DNA of 35,037 bases from Bacteroidota bacterium (GCA_023251805.1 JAHEYB010000002.1:1-35037), one strand, 5' to 3'. Positions 10,601 to 20,059 are shown, counted from the stretch's first letter. Program-made: numbers and translations. The notes: generated from the letters alone by a model not told the origin.

Positions 10601-10825
10601 GCTAAGGTTGTGGAATTTTTCTCCGTCAAATCGACTAACACCTCCACCATTTGTAGCAATCCAAATAATCCCTGTGTGATCTTGAAAAACATCAAGAATT
10701 TGCGACTGCGGAAGCCCGTCTTCGATTGAATAATTTTTAAAATCCAGCAGCTGAGCCCTTGTGAATAGGCTTGTACAGACTAACAGGCTAAAAAGAAAGC
10801 TTACTTTGATAAATTTACAACTCAC
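7616..10825 (-). CDS. Propeller-sensor (Reg_prop/Y_Y_Y) SpoIIE-type PP2C phosphatase
   Basis: 1069 residues. Signal peptide ('FLFSLLVCTSLFTRAQ'), then about 14 beta-propeller repeats of Reg_prop type (28-620, motif 'D..GniWiGT..GGvs.yd'), a Y_Y_Y domain (about 683-748, 'YSNLPPGQYTFLLKACNNDG'), a membrane helix (755-774), a coiled coil, the linker 'DITDSIHYAKRIQNAILP' (819-836) and a SpoIIE/PP2C domain (855-1069) with SGD861F, D878CTGHG, FTD1007G and QIDD1061. The periplasmic part is that of Bacteroides hybrid two-component systems, but the output is a phosphatase instead of a histidine kinase. Start is GTG: an in-frame TAA lies 12 bases upstream of it and no ATG is available before the signal peptide. 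First gene of the operon with the S66 peptidase and the TPR phosphatase. Ligand unknown. Confidence 0.9.
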   Translation of the reverse strand: MSCKFIKVSFLFSLLVCTSLFTRAQLLDFKNYSIEDGLPQSQILDVFQDHTGIIWIATNGGGVSRFDGEKFHNLSTKDGLNNNRVYSVFEDSKKNMWIGTTRGLNNYSNNKLISIQDSVLGQMTIYSIHEHSDGNLWLGTTEGIMIYNGKKISPFIRNDSIGKFQVWAIKQDKLGNTWIGTMSNGLFCYDGKKMLHFGKEDGLIDLKNRDILINDDKVWVATYRGVCVYDLSQTYTGRHKFDTLKVNGKPYFETTYCLYKDVSGIVWAGTAYGVSKITYGKSKNISKESGLPNGMIVGITQDKEGNMWFGAFGGGLSKYKNDLFVNINENHGLANNTVMSFFKDSKNNMWIGTWSGGVSKMDYEAWKKRDTIIIHNYTQKKDELPFNNIWAICEDKKGNIWFGTSAHGVSVYDGKKFKNYHLEDGLHGVHISSLLVDKKGNVWIGHDKGLDKFDGKTFNFYGKDQGIFTEPVGAIFEDNLGYLWFGCANKIVKYDGKTFSSITRPEGFPKIRNITRDNFGYMWFSTDAGACVYNGKIFKSLTENDGLSSNMIYYIQPDDEGYLWLGTNNGIDRLDVSQYVNQKEIVLKHYGKNDGFIGLECNQNAFYKDDDGKLWIGTIGGVTIYDSKQEKTNAIEPQTHISNIRLFLEKVNFGKYSDSIEDGLPKNLKLPYDKNHITFDFIGISLSNPYKVKYQFMLEGFDSDWLPIGKETSTTYSNLPPGQYTFLLKACNNDGLWNVNPVMYSFEIIPPFWKRPWFFIFTILVGVGSIFATIKGRERSLRQSQKLLEEQVAIRTYELLEEKEKLQIAYSEIDGKNKDITDSIHYAKRIQNAILPSDSTIKQSLNESFVLYQPKAIVSGDFYWLEKWGNETLIAAVDCTGHGVPGAFMSIVCHNILTQAVNVLGLTKPALILNETNSQLSKKLNQDPDEATVRDGMDIALISINYPKLKIEFAGANNPMWIVRSNQIIQVNGDKFPIGVFVGEELQQFTNHEYELQKDDCIYIFTDGFADQFGGPKGKKFKYKQFETLLLKHHKKSMEEQKGILETTIKNWIGDLEQIDDILVIGIRI

Positions 10826-11011
10826 AACAATGGCTTAAAACAGCACTAAAATAAGGGAAATTTCGGTAAATACACAACAAATAATCGCTTCTTTTGAGGA
10901 TATTTCCAGCATGTAGCAACATTTTCTTATCGGTCCTCTTTCCCTTCCTCCTGCACCCTTTGGGTGGACTCAGTTCAAATGGCTGTTATAATATAATACC
11001 AAAAATCAAGG

Positions 11012-11028
11012 ATAATTCACTACTTTTG
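11012..11028 (+). promoter_or_regulatory. Promoter, Bacteroidota -7 box TACTTTTG
   Basis: ATAATTCACTACTTTTG ends 20 bases before the ABC-F start codon and contains the TAnnTTTG consensus (11021-11028). No clear TTG -33 element is seen at 19 bp. The whole 17-mer recurs with one change at 24466-24482. Confidence 0.65.
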
Positions 11029-11042
11029 TACCCCTAAAATAA

Positions 11043-12681
<1,639 letters not shown>

Positions 12682-12683
<2 letters not shown>

Positions 12684-12717
12684 AAAAATCCCCCCGAGTA
12701 CTCGGGGGGATTTTTTT
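12682..12717. terminator. Perfect 36-bp palindromic bidirectional terminator
   Basis: A7-T-C6-GAGT on the left pairs without mismatch with ACTC-G6-A-T7 on the right. It overlaps the last bases of the ABC-F stop codon and ends four bases before the 3' end of the convergent thioredoxin-like gene. With T-tracts in both directions it should stop transcripts of both. Confidence 0.9.
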
Positions 12718-12720
12718 TAT

Positions 12721-13512
12721 TTAGGCTTTATTAAATTTTTTCACTGCTTTCCCTGTTTGGGTTGTCAGCTCCATGTAATAAACTCCTTTTTCAAGTGTAG
12801 AAATATTTAATTCCATACGCTCTACATCATTTGCTTTTTCTTCCATCAACAATTTTCCTAATACATCATACACTTTTACAGAATTTACTTTTTCACTGTT
12901 AGCTGTTTCAATGATGATATTGTCTACTGCAGGATTTGGAAAAACCGAAATACTGTTCGCTAAATTTTCTTCTGTAATACCCGACAAACAAGCTTTGTAA
13001 GTTAAGCCATGTGCAGAAAAATACGTGTCGAAGCTTGCTGCACTACTAATAGGCCACATGTCTTGTTCCACAATTGTGTGGCTTGGAGCAATTAAAATGT
13101 AGGTTGGGAAAGCCGAAATTCCATATGCTGTCACTACTCCATTTCCACCACCAGTATTTCCACTAATTGTTGGGTATCCCGGAGGGCCTCCTAAATAAGT
13201 AGTTTCATAGGCTTGGCATTCTGCGTTTGTATTTCCATTGTCAATCGACATGAAATACACATCTTGCGTGTTACATCCGTAATTTGTGAATGTTTGTTTG
13301 TAATACGGACAAGTTGCTTGACACGGACCGCATGTGGTAAAAAAGAAATCCAAACACACATATTTTCCTGCAGCTAAAATGCTAAACAGGTTATGCGAAT
13401 TTCCATCTAAGTCGGTAACGGTAAAGTCAACCGCTGTAGTAAGTGTTGTTTGAGCTTTGCTAAACGAAACACTTAAAAAAAGTAAAAGCGTTAATAGGTA
13501 GATTTTTTTCAT
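12721..13512 (-). CDS. Secreted thioredoxin-fold protein with T9SS type A tail
   Basis: 263 residues. Signal peptide ('LLTLLLFLSVSFSKAQ', to about 21), a redoxin/TlpA-like domain (about 25-165) with the active-site motif 'CGPC' (Cys61, Cys64) followed by 'QATCPYY', then a linker and a C-terminal Por-secretion sorting domain (about 190-263: 'ISVFPNPAVDNIIIE', 'VKVYDVLGKLL', 'LEKGVYYMEL'). The first half should act as a thiol reductase or oxidase or cysteine-disulfide carrier outside the cell; the tail directs it through T9SS to the surface or medium. Besides the CXXC pair the domain carries other Cys (for example 53, 68 and 75), fitting an extracellular disulfide-bearing protein. It is a single gene sharing a terminator with the ABC-F gene. 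Redox direction and partner unknown. Confidence 0.85.
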   Translation of the reverse strand: MKKIYLLTLLLFLSVSFSKAQTTLTTAVDFTVTDLDGNSHNLFSILAAGKYVCLDFFFTTCGPCQATCPYYKQTFTNYGCNTQDVYFMSIDNGNTNAECQAYETTYLGGPPGYPTISGNTGGGNGVVTAYGISAFPTYILIAPSHTIVEQDMWPISSAASFDTYFSAHGLTYKACLSGITEENLANSISVFPNPAVDNIIIETANSEKVNSVKVYDVLGKLLMEEKANDVERMELNISTLEKGVYYMELTTQTGKAVKKFNKA

Positions 13513-13616
13513 TGGCGATAAGATTTAGAGATTAATATGTATCTAAGTAACAAAAGAAACTGTCAATTGTCAATTTTAAACACAGGTATCTTTAGTAATC
13601 GATAGGAGGGAATCTG

Positions 13617-14834
13617 CTATTTGCGTATTGGCTTACGATTGTTGAAGGGCTTCTTTTTCCCACTAAATGGTTTTTTCACTTTCACATCGGGGGCGTATAT
13701 AGGTCCTGCTGCAAAGCCTTCAGGCAATGGGAGTTTATTTACTGCTGCTGCTATCAAAACTTCTATTTGAGCAAATTTTTGCTGATCGTATTCATTTATG
13801 AACGTCAAGGCCACACCAGTTGAAGCAGCACGTGCTGTTCTTCCGATTCGATGAATATAATCTGCCGGTTCCCCCGGAACATCATAATTGATAACTAATC
13901 CAATATCTTCAATATCAATTCCACGAGAAAGAATATCCGTAGCCACCAATATTTGTAATTTTTTACTTCTGAAATTTCTTAATACCTCTTCGCGTTCGGC
14001 TTGCTCTAAATCTGAATGAATTGCTTTTGCTTTAAGACCCGCTTTAATTAAATCGCGCTCCAACTCTTTGACTTTAATTTTTGTAGAAACGAAAATAATA
14101 ACACTGCTCAAGTCTTTCCCTTCAAGCAAGGATTTTATCAAATTATTTTTTTGAGTATCATAAACCAAATAAGCTCCTTGAACCACGCCCTCTGCCGGCT
14201 TAGCAAGAGAAATACTAATTTGCTCAGGGGTTTTTAATAACTTGGTAGCAAGCGCTCTAATCTTAGGAGCCATAGTGGCTGAAAACATTAATGTTTGTCG
14301 CTCTTTTGGTAAATAGGTCGTTATCTTTAAAATATCATCCACAAATCCCATGTCCAACATTCTATCTGCCTCATCCAAAATTAAATGTTGCAAACTGTCC
14401 AATTTTACGTAGCCCATATTCAAATGGGCCATAAATCTTCCCGGAGTTGCAATAATAACATTTGCTCCCTCTGTTAATGCTCTTTTTTCTATCTCAAAAA
14501 CACTTCCATCACTTCCACCATAAATGGCAATGGAGCTTACTGAAGTAAAGTAGGAAAAACCTTGCAATGCTTGATCAATCTGCAGCGCAAGCTCTCTGGT
14601 AGGAACAATAATAAGTGTATTGGTTTTTTCGGTCGGATTTTTCGAAAGTTTATCCAAAATCGGAAGAACAAATGCAGCCGTTTTCCCAGTTCCTGTTTGA
14701 GCACAACCAATTAAATCTTTTCCACTTAAAATAATAGGTATCGCTTGTTCCTGAATTGGTGTTGGTGTTTCAAAACCCATTGAATCTAGCCCTTCTTGCA
14801 GCTGTTTCTCAAAATTAAACTCTTTAAAATTCAA
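13617..14834 (-). CDS. DEAD-box RNA helicase, RhlE-like
   Basis: 405 residues, an ATP-dependent RNA helicase probably acting in ribosome assembly or cold-dependent RNA folding. Motifs in order: Q-motif region 'FETPTPIQEQAIP' (21-33), motif I 'AQTGTGKT' (45-52), 'PTREL' (78-82), 'TPGR' (130-133), DEAD (154-157), 'SAT', and C-terminal 'HRIGRTARA'. The tail is short and basic ('KPFSGKKKPFNNRKPIRK'), as in RhlE proteins and likely RNA-binding. The start is TTG at 14834: the encoded 'MNFKEFNFEKQLQEGL' is the usual N-terminus of Bacteroidota relatives and no ATG lies nearby in frame. It is monocistronic by position, with the gene-free stretch 14835-15162 upstream of its start. Confidence 0.9.
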   Translation of the reverse strand: MNFKEFNFEKQLQEGLDSMGFETPTPIQEQAIPIILSGKDLIGCAQTGTGKTAAFVLPILDKLSKNPTEKTNTLIIVPTRELALQIDQALQGFSYFTSVSSIAIYGGSDGSVFEIEKRALTEGANVIIATPGRFMAHLNMGYVKLDSLQHLILDEADRMLDMGFVDDILKITTYLPKERQTLMFSATMAPKIRALATKLLKTPEQISISLAKPAEGVVQGAYLVYDTQKNNLIKSLLEGKDLSSVIIFVSTKIKVKELERDLIKAGLKAKAIHSDLEQAEREEVLRNFRSKKLQILVATDILSRGIDIEDIGLVINYDVPGEPADYIHRIGRTARAASTGVALTFINEYDQQKFAQIEVLIAAAVNKLPLPEGFAAGPIYAPDVKVKKPFSGKKKPFNNRKPIRK

Positions 14835-14949
14835 AATGCTTTTTTATTTGTTTTCACGAAGATACGCTATAATTTTGGAACTCTTTGCAATGACAATGAA
14901 AGTTAAGTCATAGCTTGAATAAACTATCGAAGACGCGTGTGAGCAATGG

Positions 14950-15068
14950 CTGGGCGCGATGCCGTTGAGAGGTGAACGGCATTTTCAATATAAAATCTTA
15001 ACAAAAACTTTAGTTTTTTTGTTTAGATTTTATTGAAAATGCTGCGAGGAGCGGGAGCAATCGCCCAG
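14950..15068. repeat. Composite imperfect inverted repeat (REP/MITE-like)
   Basis: The outer ends are CTGGGCG (14950-14956) and its complement CGCCCAG (15062-15068). The inner arms GCATTTTCAATATAAAATCT (14979-14998) and the run ending at 15042 pair nearly fully, apart from a two-base bulge, over 26-28 bp. Between outer and inner pairs the two sides have diverged; the left side folds on its own as GCCGTT-8 nt-AACGGC. The structure looks like a mobile or dispersed repeat more than a terminator, as it sits between two divergent genes. No flanking target duplication is evident. Confidence 0.6.
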
Positions 15069-15082
15069 ACTTGATTTTTTTG

Positions 15083-15110
15083 TCACTTTTTTCATCAAGG
15101 AAAAAAGTGA
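15083..15110. repeat. Perfect 11-bp-stem hairpin
   Basis: TCACTTTTTTC and GAAAAAAGTGA pair perfectly around a 6-base loop (ATCAAG). It lies 52 bp before the acyltransferase start, in its probable leader or promoter region. It may be a further dispersed element or a leader hairpin. Confidence 0.55.
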
Positions 15111-15162
15111 AGAAGAAAAATGAGAACTCAAATCTTCCTATATTCGTCAAACAAAATTCTCA

Positions 15163-15732
15163 ATGTTCAAACTCATATACAAACTCTGCGGTTGGAAAGT
15201 TTCACACTTTCTTTCTGACGATATCAAAAAATGTGTCATTGTAGTTGCACCACATACTAGCAACTGGGACTTTATATTTGGTATGGGTGCAGTAAGCGTC
15301 ATGAAACTGAATCAACGCTTTGTCATAAAAAAAGAATGGATTCGCTTCCCGTTAAAAAAACTCATGCTCTCACTTGGTGCGCTACCTATTAACAGAAATA
15401 AAAAAAATTCCATTGATGAAAAAAAAAGTTCGGTTGATGCAATTGCTGATTTATTTGAAGAACACAAAGAGTTGAGATTAGTAATCACTCCAGAAGGAAC
15501 ACGCTCTAGAGTTGAAAAATGGAAAACTGGGTTTTATTATGTCGCACTCAAAGCTAACGTTCCTATTGCTTTAGCGTTTATAAATTATGAAACCAAATGT
15601 TGTGGAATCGATACAATTATTTTTCCAACGGGGGACTTCAAAAAAGATATGAAAGTGATTATGGATTTTTATAAAAACATTAAAGGAAAAAACCCTCAAA
15701 ATTTTTCTTTAGACGTGGAATTAAATAAATAA
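15163..15732 (+). CDS. PlsC-like 1-acyl-glycerol-3-phosphate acyltransferase family protein
   Basis: 189 residues, a membrane-associated acyltransferase of the LPLAT superfamily, using acyl-CoA or acyl-ACP to acylate a lysophospholipid or a related acceptor. Motif I appears as 'APHTSNWD' (His31, Asp36, the HX4D catalytic pair) and motif III as 'TPEGTRS' (about 109-115); 'VPIALAFINYE' matches the last conserved block. The protein is shorter than PlsC of E. coli and lacks an obvious N-terminal membrane helix, fitting the small Bacteroidota branch whose true substrate may be a lipid other than lysophosphatidate. ATG start preceded by AT-rich sequence. No operon partner: the next gene begins 143 bp later behind its own -7-like box. 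Confidence 0.82.
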   Translation: MFKLIYKLCGWKVSHFLSDDIKKCVIVVAPHTSNWDFIFGMGAVSVMKLNQRFVIKKEWIRFPLKKLMLSLGALPINRNKKNSIDEKKSSVDAIADLFEEHKELRLVITPEGTRSRVEKWKTGFYYVALKANVPIALAFINYETKCCGIDTIIFPTGDFKKDMKVIMDFYKNIKGKNPQNFSLDVELNK

Positions 15733-15854
15733 TAGCTAGCAAAACCCCCTTCTGTAGCCCTTAATCCGTAAAAATGCCTTGCTAGTGCTTACCCAAAGAG
15801 CTTTTGTCGTTTGTTTTATGCGGCTTGTCCAATTTTTAAACGGATTTAGTAAAA

Positions 15855-15872
15855 ACTTGAATATCTTTACAA
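15855..15872 (+). promoter_or_regulatory. Promoter candidate with TATCTTTA box
   Basis: ACTTGAATATCTTTACAA ends three bases before the ATG at 15876. The -7-like box TATCTTTA (15862-15869) differs from TAnnTTTG only in the last base. The same 18-mer recurs with one change at 31439-31456 before another secreted-protein gene. The spacing implies a transcript with almost no leader. Confidence 0.5.
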
Positions 15873-15875
15873 TGT

Positions 15876-16859
15876 ATGAAAAACCTATTACGAATCATTT
15901 TTGGATTTCTACTCCTTTCAAATTATTCGTTTTCACAACAAGTTCCTGCTGTGGAAGAAAATATTCCCTTTTTAGTGACTTTTGGAAAAGATGGAGAAAA
16001 ATCCTGGGGAGATGATGATTTTTCCCAAACTTATTTTTTTGTTATTCCTAAATTTCAAGTGAACCCAATATACATTCGCGTTTATGATGCTGAAACGAGT
16101 GCCGATTTTGATGAAAAAAAAGGAGAATACAATACAAAAACAAAATTTTCAGTGTATGGAGGCAAAGAATCATTTACCAATAAAGATGTAAGGTTAAAAG
16201 ATCCCGGTGGTAAATACAAAAGTGGAAACTTGTTAGCTACAAAAACATTTGTTAGTAGTGATGTATACGATGGAGAATGGTATACGTTTGGCCCATTTAA
16301 CCCAACCGAAGGAGAACTTGTGGGCGAATACGGAGGCTATATTTTTAAAATAATTGCGGAAGGAATCAGTGGCGATGATGGTAATTTATACAAATACTTT
16401 TTAAGCTCATCACCCAATGAAAATAAAGCAATAGAAGGTGGAAATGCTTTTACATTTGAATATACGTTTCGAATGTCTGACAATCAAAAGGATATTGCAC
16501 ACCTTTATCCTTATATCGAAGAAAATGTTTATTCAATAAGAATGTCAAATTTTGATTTTGATAATGATGGAGATGTTAACATTGTTTCAATGGTTAAAAA
16601 AGGTGAGCTCAGTAAAGCTTCGGGAGACAATGTTTGGGTGGACACGCAACACAAGATTGCAGATAAAGAAAAAAAGACTACTTTGGATGTGCAGTTTATT
16701 AAGAACAAAAAAGCACCTATAAAAAACAATAATGTCACACTATATGTAACCAACCAAGACGGAAATTTATTACCAATATATACAGTTCCAATTGGCGGTG
16801 TGCCACAAAAAAATAGTAAAGTACTTTTTAAACAAAAGAAAAAAACAGCTCCATATTAA
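15876..16859 (+). CDS. Secreted protein of unknown function, paired with sensor phosphatase
   Basis: 327 residues; I do not recognise the family. Seen: a signal peptide ('LLRIIFGFLLLSNYSFSQQ', cut near residue 21), then a mostly beta-type soluble protein with many Gly, Asp and aromatic residues ('FGKDGEKSWGDDDF', 'VYDGEWYTFGPFNPTEGE', 'GEYGGYIFKIIAEG'), a calcium-loop-like 'DFDNDGD' (227-233) and a basic C-terminus ('FKQKKKTAPY'). There is no T9SS tail, lipobox or membrane helix after the leader, so it is probably periplasmic. Only 18 bp separate it from the propeller-sensor phosphatase downstream, so the two are very likely co-transcribed, and it could supply or bind the signal that the propeller reads (inference). 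Confidence 0.72.
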   Translation: MKNLLRIIFGFLLLSNYSFSQQVPAVEENIPFLVTFGKDGEKSWGDDDFSQTYFFVIPKFQVNPIYIRVYDAETSADFDEKKGEYNTKTKFSVYGGKESFTNKDVRLKDPGGKYKSGNLLATKTFVSSDVYDGEWYTFGPFNPTEGELVGEYGGYIFKIIAEGISGDDGNLYKYFLSSSPNENKAIEGGNAFTFEYTFRMSDNQKDIAHLYPYIEENVYSIRMSNFDFDNDGDVNIVSMVKKGELSKASGDNVWVDTQHKIADKEKKTTLDVQFIKNKKAPIKNNNVTLYVTNQDGNLLPIYTVPIGGVPQKNSKVLFKQKKKTAPY

Positions 16860-16877
16860 ATTTAATTCCTTTCGCTT

Positions 16878-19800
16878 TTGAAAAAATTATACATAATATA
16901 TTTGACTTTTTTATCAGCGATTCTTTTTACCTCTACTTTATTTTCTCAAGCTTATCAAATAAAAACATACGGCATTGATAATGGAATTACTCAACCATAT
17001 GTGTATACCGTTAACCAAGACAAAAAGGGCTATCTGTGGGCAGGGACTGGTGATGGAGCTTGCAAGTTTGATGGTATTAGCTTTAAATCGTTTTACAGTA
17101 ATGATGGGTTTGCCGAAAATTTTGTAACAACAAGTTTTAAGGATAATTCCCGAAACTTATGGATCGGGCATAACCAAGGCGGTATTACCTTTTATGATGG
17201 AAAAATATTCAAAGTAATTAATACCAGTGGATTTTCTAAAAGTCCGGTTACTTCTATTATATCCGATGATAAAGGAGGCGTTTGGTGTGCCACCCAGAAT
17301 GATGGTGTATTTAGAATAAGCAAAGCATTTGAGGTGGATGTTTTTAAAATGGAATTTAATCAGCTAACCATTTTTTCTCTTGCTCTTACTAAAAACAATC
17401 AATTACTTGTTGGTACAGGAGAGGGACTAATGCTATTTGATTTAACAGGAGCAAAGCGCAAGCCTATTTTTTCTAAATTAATAGAAGCACTCCCCGAAAC
17501 AAAAATTCAATGTCTGATTAAAAAAAATAATTCTGGCAGTTTTTGGGTGGGAACAGAAGATGCAGGTTTATTTTTATTAACCCCCTCTTCCTCGAATAAA
17601 AATAATTTTAGTGCTACTCCAACAGGCAATAATTTGCCTGTTAAAGTTATAAATGTTCAAGATGTATACGAAGACAAATTATCGAATTTGTGGATTGCCA
17701 CATTTGGGAATGGCGTTGTTAAACTTATACTTTCTTCTTCCACTCTTAAATATGAAGAACTTTTACAGTTTTCTGAAGAGAATGGATTGGGGAATAATTA
17801 TACAAAAACAATTTATGCCGACCACGAGGGAAATGTTTGGGTTGGGACATACGGCTCCGGCCTTGTACAGTTGCAGGATAATTGTTTTACTTTTTATTCT
17901 CATCAAGACAAAAAATATAGTAACAGTGTAACTGCAATTTTAATTACTGAAACCGATAAATGGTTTGGCGTAGAGAATGGCCTAATTAAAATTGATCTGA
18001 CTTCAAAAGAAAAATGGAAATTCTTTGACAATAAAAATGGGTTTGTAAATGATAAAGTAACATCTCTTTTTCAATCAGATTCTAATAGCTTGATTGTTGG
18101 AACAAATGAACACGGAGTTTTCAAGATGAATATTGATAAAAATACTTTTGCGAAAATTTCATTGAGTGAAGACCAACTTTGCAAATCAATAAATTCGATA
18201 ACAGGAAATAAAGATGTTGTTTGGATTGCAACCAAAGGAGGCATTTTTAAACTTGAGTCAAAAGCAAAAATTACTACTCATTTTACTACCGAAAGCGGAT
18301 TGACTCACAACAATATTAATCAAATTATTTTGGGCTCCGATAACAAACTATGGGTTGCCACTCATAGTAATTATATTTCATACATTGATTCTAATGATCA
18401 AATAAAAAACATCTTGATTTTTAATGGCACTGATTTGATAAATGTTTCCACGATATTAGAAGATAACAAAAAAAATATTTGGGTGGGCACAATGGGAAAT
18501 GGAGTTTTTAAAATTAAGGACACTGTTGTAATGAGATTTACCGTTGAAAAAGGAATAAAATCAAATTACTGCTATAGTATTGTAAAAGATGGATCAAACA
18601 ATATTTGGGTAGGCCATCGCTTGGGACTAAGTAGAATTAAGACAGAAAAAAATGAAGTTGATGTGTTTGACAAAAATGAAGGGATTTTAGGCGACTGCAA
18701 TAGCTCCTCCTCTTTTACAGATTTTGAAGGGTACACATGGTTTGGAACAACTGCAGGAAGCGCCAAATTTGATCCTCACAAAGATGTTAAAAATTTAATT
18801 CCCCCGATTGTCAATGTTACTTCTTTCAAATTAAATGAAAAAGAAATTGATTATACGCGCGATACCATTCTTCCTTTTGATAATTATCGATTGCGAATTG
18901 ATTTTGTGGGAATTACGTTCAAGTCAAGCACGCATATTTTGTTTCAATATAAATTAGAAGGATACGATGTTGATTGGTCAGACAAAACGAATACCGCTTT
19001 TGCACAATATGGTAAATTAAGCGATGGCGAATATACTTTTTTGCTCCGCGCGTTTAATAACGATGGTGTGAGTAATCAATCTCCATTTAGCATAAAAATT
19101 AAAATTGCGGCACCTATTTGGAAACGTCCTTGGTTTATTATTTTATGCATTGCAATTGTAATCTACGGCTTTTACTTAGTGTTAAAAATAAGAGACCGCA
19201 ATCACCGACAGTTTGAGTTACAATTACAAAAGGCATTAAATGAAAAAACACGAGAAGTAATTTTTCAAAAAGAAGAAATTGAAAAAAAGAACAAAGACAT
19301 TACAGATAGTATCCGCTATGCAAAAAGAATTCAGGATGCTATTCTTCCTGAATTAGATTCTTTGCGAAAAATTATTCCTGAATCATTTATATTCTTTCAA
19401 CCGAGAGACATTGTTAGCGGTGACTTCTATTGGTTTAACAAGTATGGTGATTATTTAATAGTTGTTTGTGCCGATGCAACAGGACACGGTGTTCCGGGTG
19501 CTTTTATGAGTATGATTGGAAGCACATTGCTGAAAGAAATTGTTTCAAGAAAAGGCATTGATTCCCCGGCATTTGCGCTCGCATTGCTAGATGAAGAAAT
19601 TAAAATATTACTTAGACAAACCGAAAGTGAACATCATCAAACACAAGATGGAGTTGATATAGTGATTTGTGAAATAAATTTAAAAACTCATTTTGTGCGC
19701 ATTGCTTCAACAAAGCGACCTGTATTAGTTTCAAAAGATAATCAATTGCATATTATTAAAAAAGAAAGTGCTGAAGCGCGACAATATGAAACAAAAGATG

Positions 19801-20030
19801 TTCAACTTTCCAAAGGCGACACTTTGTATCTGTTTACAGATGGTTATCCCGATCAATTTGGTGGGGATGATGGAAAGAAAATAAAAATTGCAAATGTTCG
19901 AACAGTGCTTGATCAAATTCAATCGTTACCAATTGCAAAACAAGAAATGATCATTGAAAACTATTTCAACAACTGGAAAGGCGGCTACGAACAAATTGAC
20001 GATGTACTTTTTATTGGACTGAAGTTGTAA
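16878..20030 (+). CDS. Second propeller-sensor SpoIIE-type PP2C phosphatase
   Basis: 1050 residues. Signal peptide ('FLSAILFTSTLFSQA', to about 25), Reg_prop beta-propeller repeats (about 28-635, e.g. 'GYLWAGTGDGACKFDG', 'GNVWVGTYGSGLVQL'), Y_Y_Y domain (about 680-745), membrane helix (752-770), coiled coil, linker 'DITDSIRYAKRIQDAILP' (807-824) and a SpoIIE domain with SGD849F, D866ATGHG, FTD988G and QIDD1042. It is more divergent than the pair in the 4338-10825 operon: the 'FAGA.N' and 'KFPIG' blocks are replaced ('IASTKRPVL', 'KKESAEARQ'), although the metal site is intact. Start is TTG at 16878, giving a normal signal peptide; no in-frame ATG is near. Probably cytoplasmic output on a STAS protein located elsewhere. 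Confidence 0.89.
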   Translation: MKKLYIIYLTFLSAILFTSTLFSQAYQIKTYGIDNGITQPYVYTVNQDKKGYLWAGTGDGACKFDGISFKSFYSNDGFAENFVTTSFKDNSRNLWIGHNQGGITFYDGKIFKVINTSGFSKSPVTSIISDDKGGVWCATQNDGVFRISKAFEVDVFKMEFNQLTIFSLALTKNNQLLVGTGEGLMLFDLTGAKRKPIFSKLIEALPETKIQCLIKKNNSGSFWVGTEDAGLFLLTPSSSNKNNFSATPTGNNLPVKVINVQDVYEDKLSNLWIATFGNGVVKLILSSSTLKYEELLQFSEENGLGNNYTKTIYADHEGNVWVGTYGSGLVQLQDNCFTFYSHQDKKYSNSVTAILITETDKWFGVENGLIKIDLTSKEKWKFFDNKNGFVNDKVTSLFQSDSNSLIVGTNEHGVFKMNIDKNTFAKISLSEDQLCKSINSITGNKDVVWIATKGGIFKLESKAKITTHFTTESGLTHNNINQIILGSDNKLWVATHSNYISYIDSNDQIKNILIFNGTDLINVSTILEDNKKNIWVGTMGNGVFKIKDTVVMRFTVEKGIKSNYCYSIVKDGSNNIWVGHRLGLSRIKTEKNEVDVFDKNEGILGDCNSSSSFTDFEGYTWFGTTAGSAKFDPHKDVKNLIPPIVNVTSFKLNEKEIDYTRDTILPFDNYRLRIDFVGITFKSSTHILFQYKLEGYDVDWSDKTNTAFAQYGKLSDGEYTFLLRAFNNDGVSNQSPFSIKIKIAAPIWKRPWFIILCIAIVIYGFYLVLKIRDRNHRQFELQLQKALNEKTREVIFQKEEIEKKNKDITDSIRYAKRIQDAILPELDSLRKIIPESFIFFQPRDIVSGDFYWFNKYGDYLIVVCADATGHGVPGAFMSMIGSTLLKEIVSRKGIDSPAFALALLDEEIKILLRQTESEHHQTQDGVDIVICEINLKTHFVRIASTKRPVLVSKDNQLHIIKKESAEARQYETKDVQLSKGDTLYLFTDGYPDQFGGDDGKKIKIANVRTVLDQIQSLPIAKQEMIIENYFNNWKGGYEQIDDVLFIGLKL

Positions 20031-20059
20031 TTAGTAGTTGCAAAATTGCAGCAAAAGCA

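Larger units (their letters stand above)
14835..15162. other. Gene-free stretch with large hairpins between divergent genes
   Basis: 328 bp between the divergent helicase and acyltransferase genes. It holds a 119-bp composite inverted repeat (14950-15068) and a second perfect hairpin (15083-15110), both listed separately. I see no credible gene. The minus-strand sequence upstream of the helicase contains TATCTTCG, one base from the TAnnTTTG box, a weak promoter candidate. Confidence 0.65.

Noticed and set aside
15736-15785. 7-bp inverted repeat CTAGCAA / TTGCTAG after the acyltransferase
   Set aside because: Short stem with a 36-base loop and no T-tract; too weak to call a terminator.
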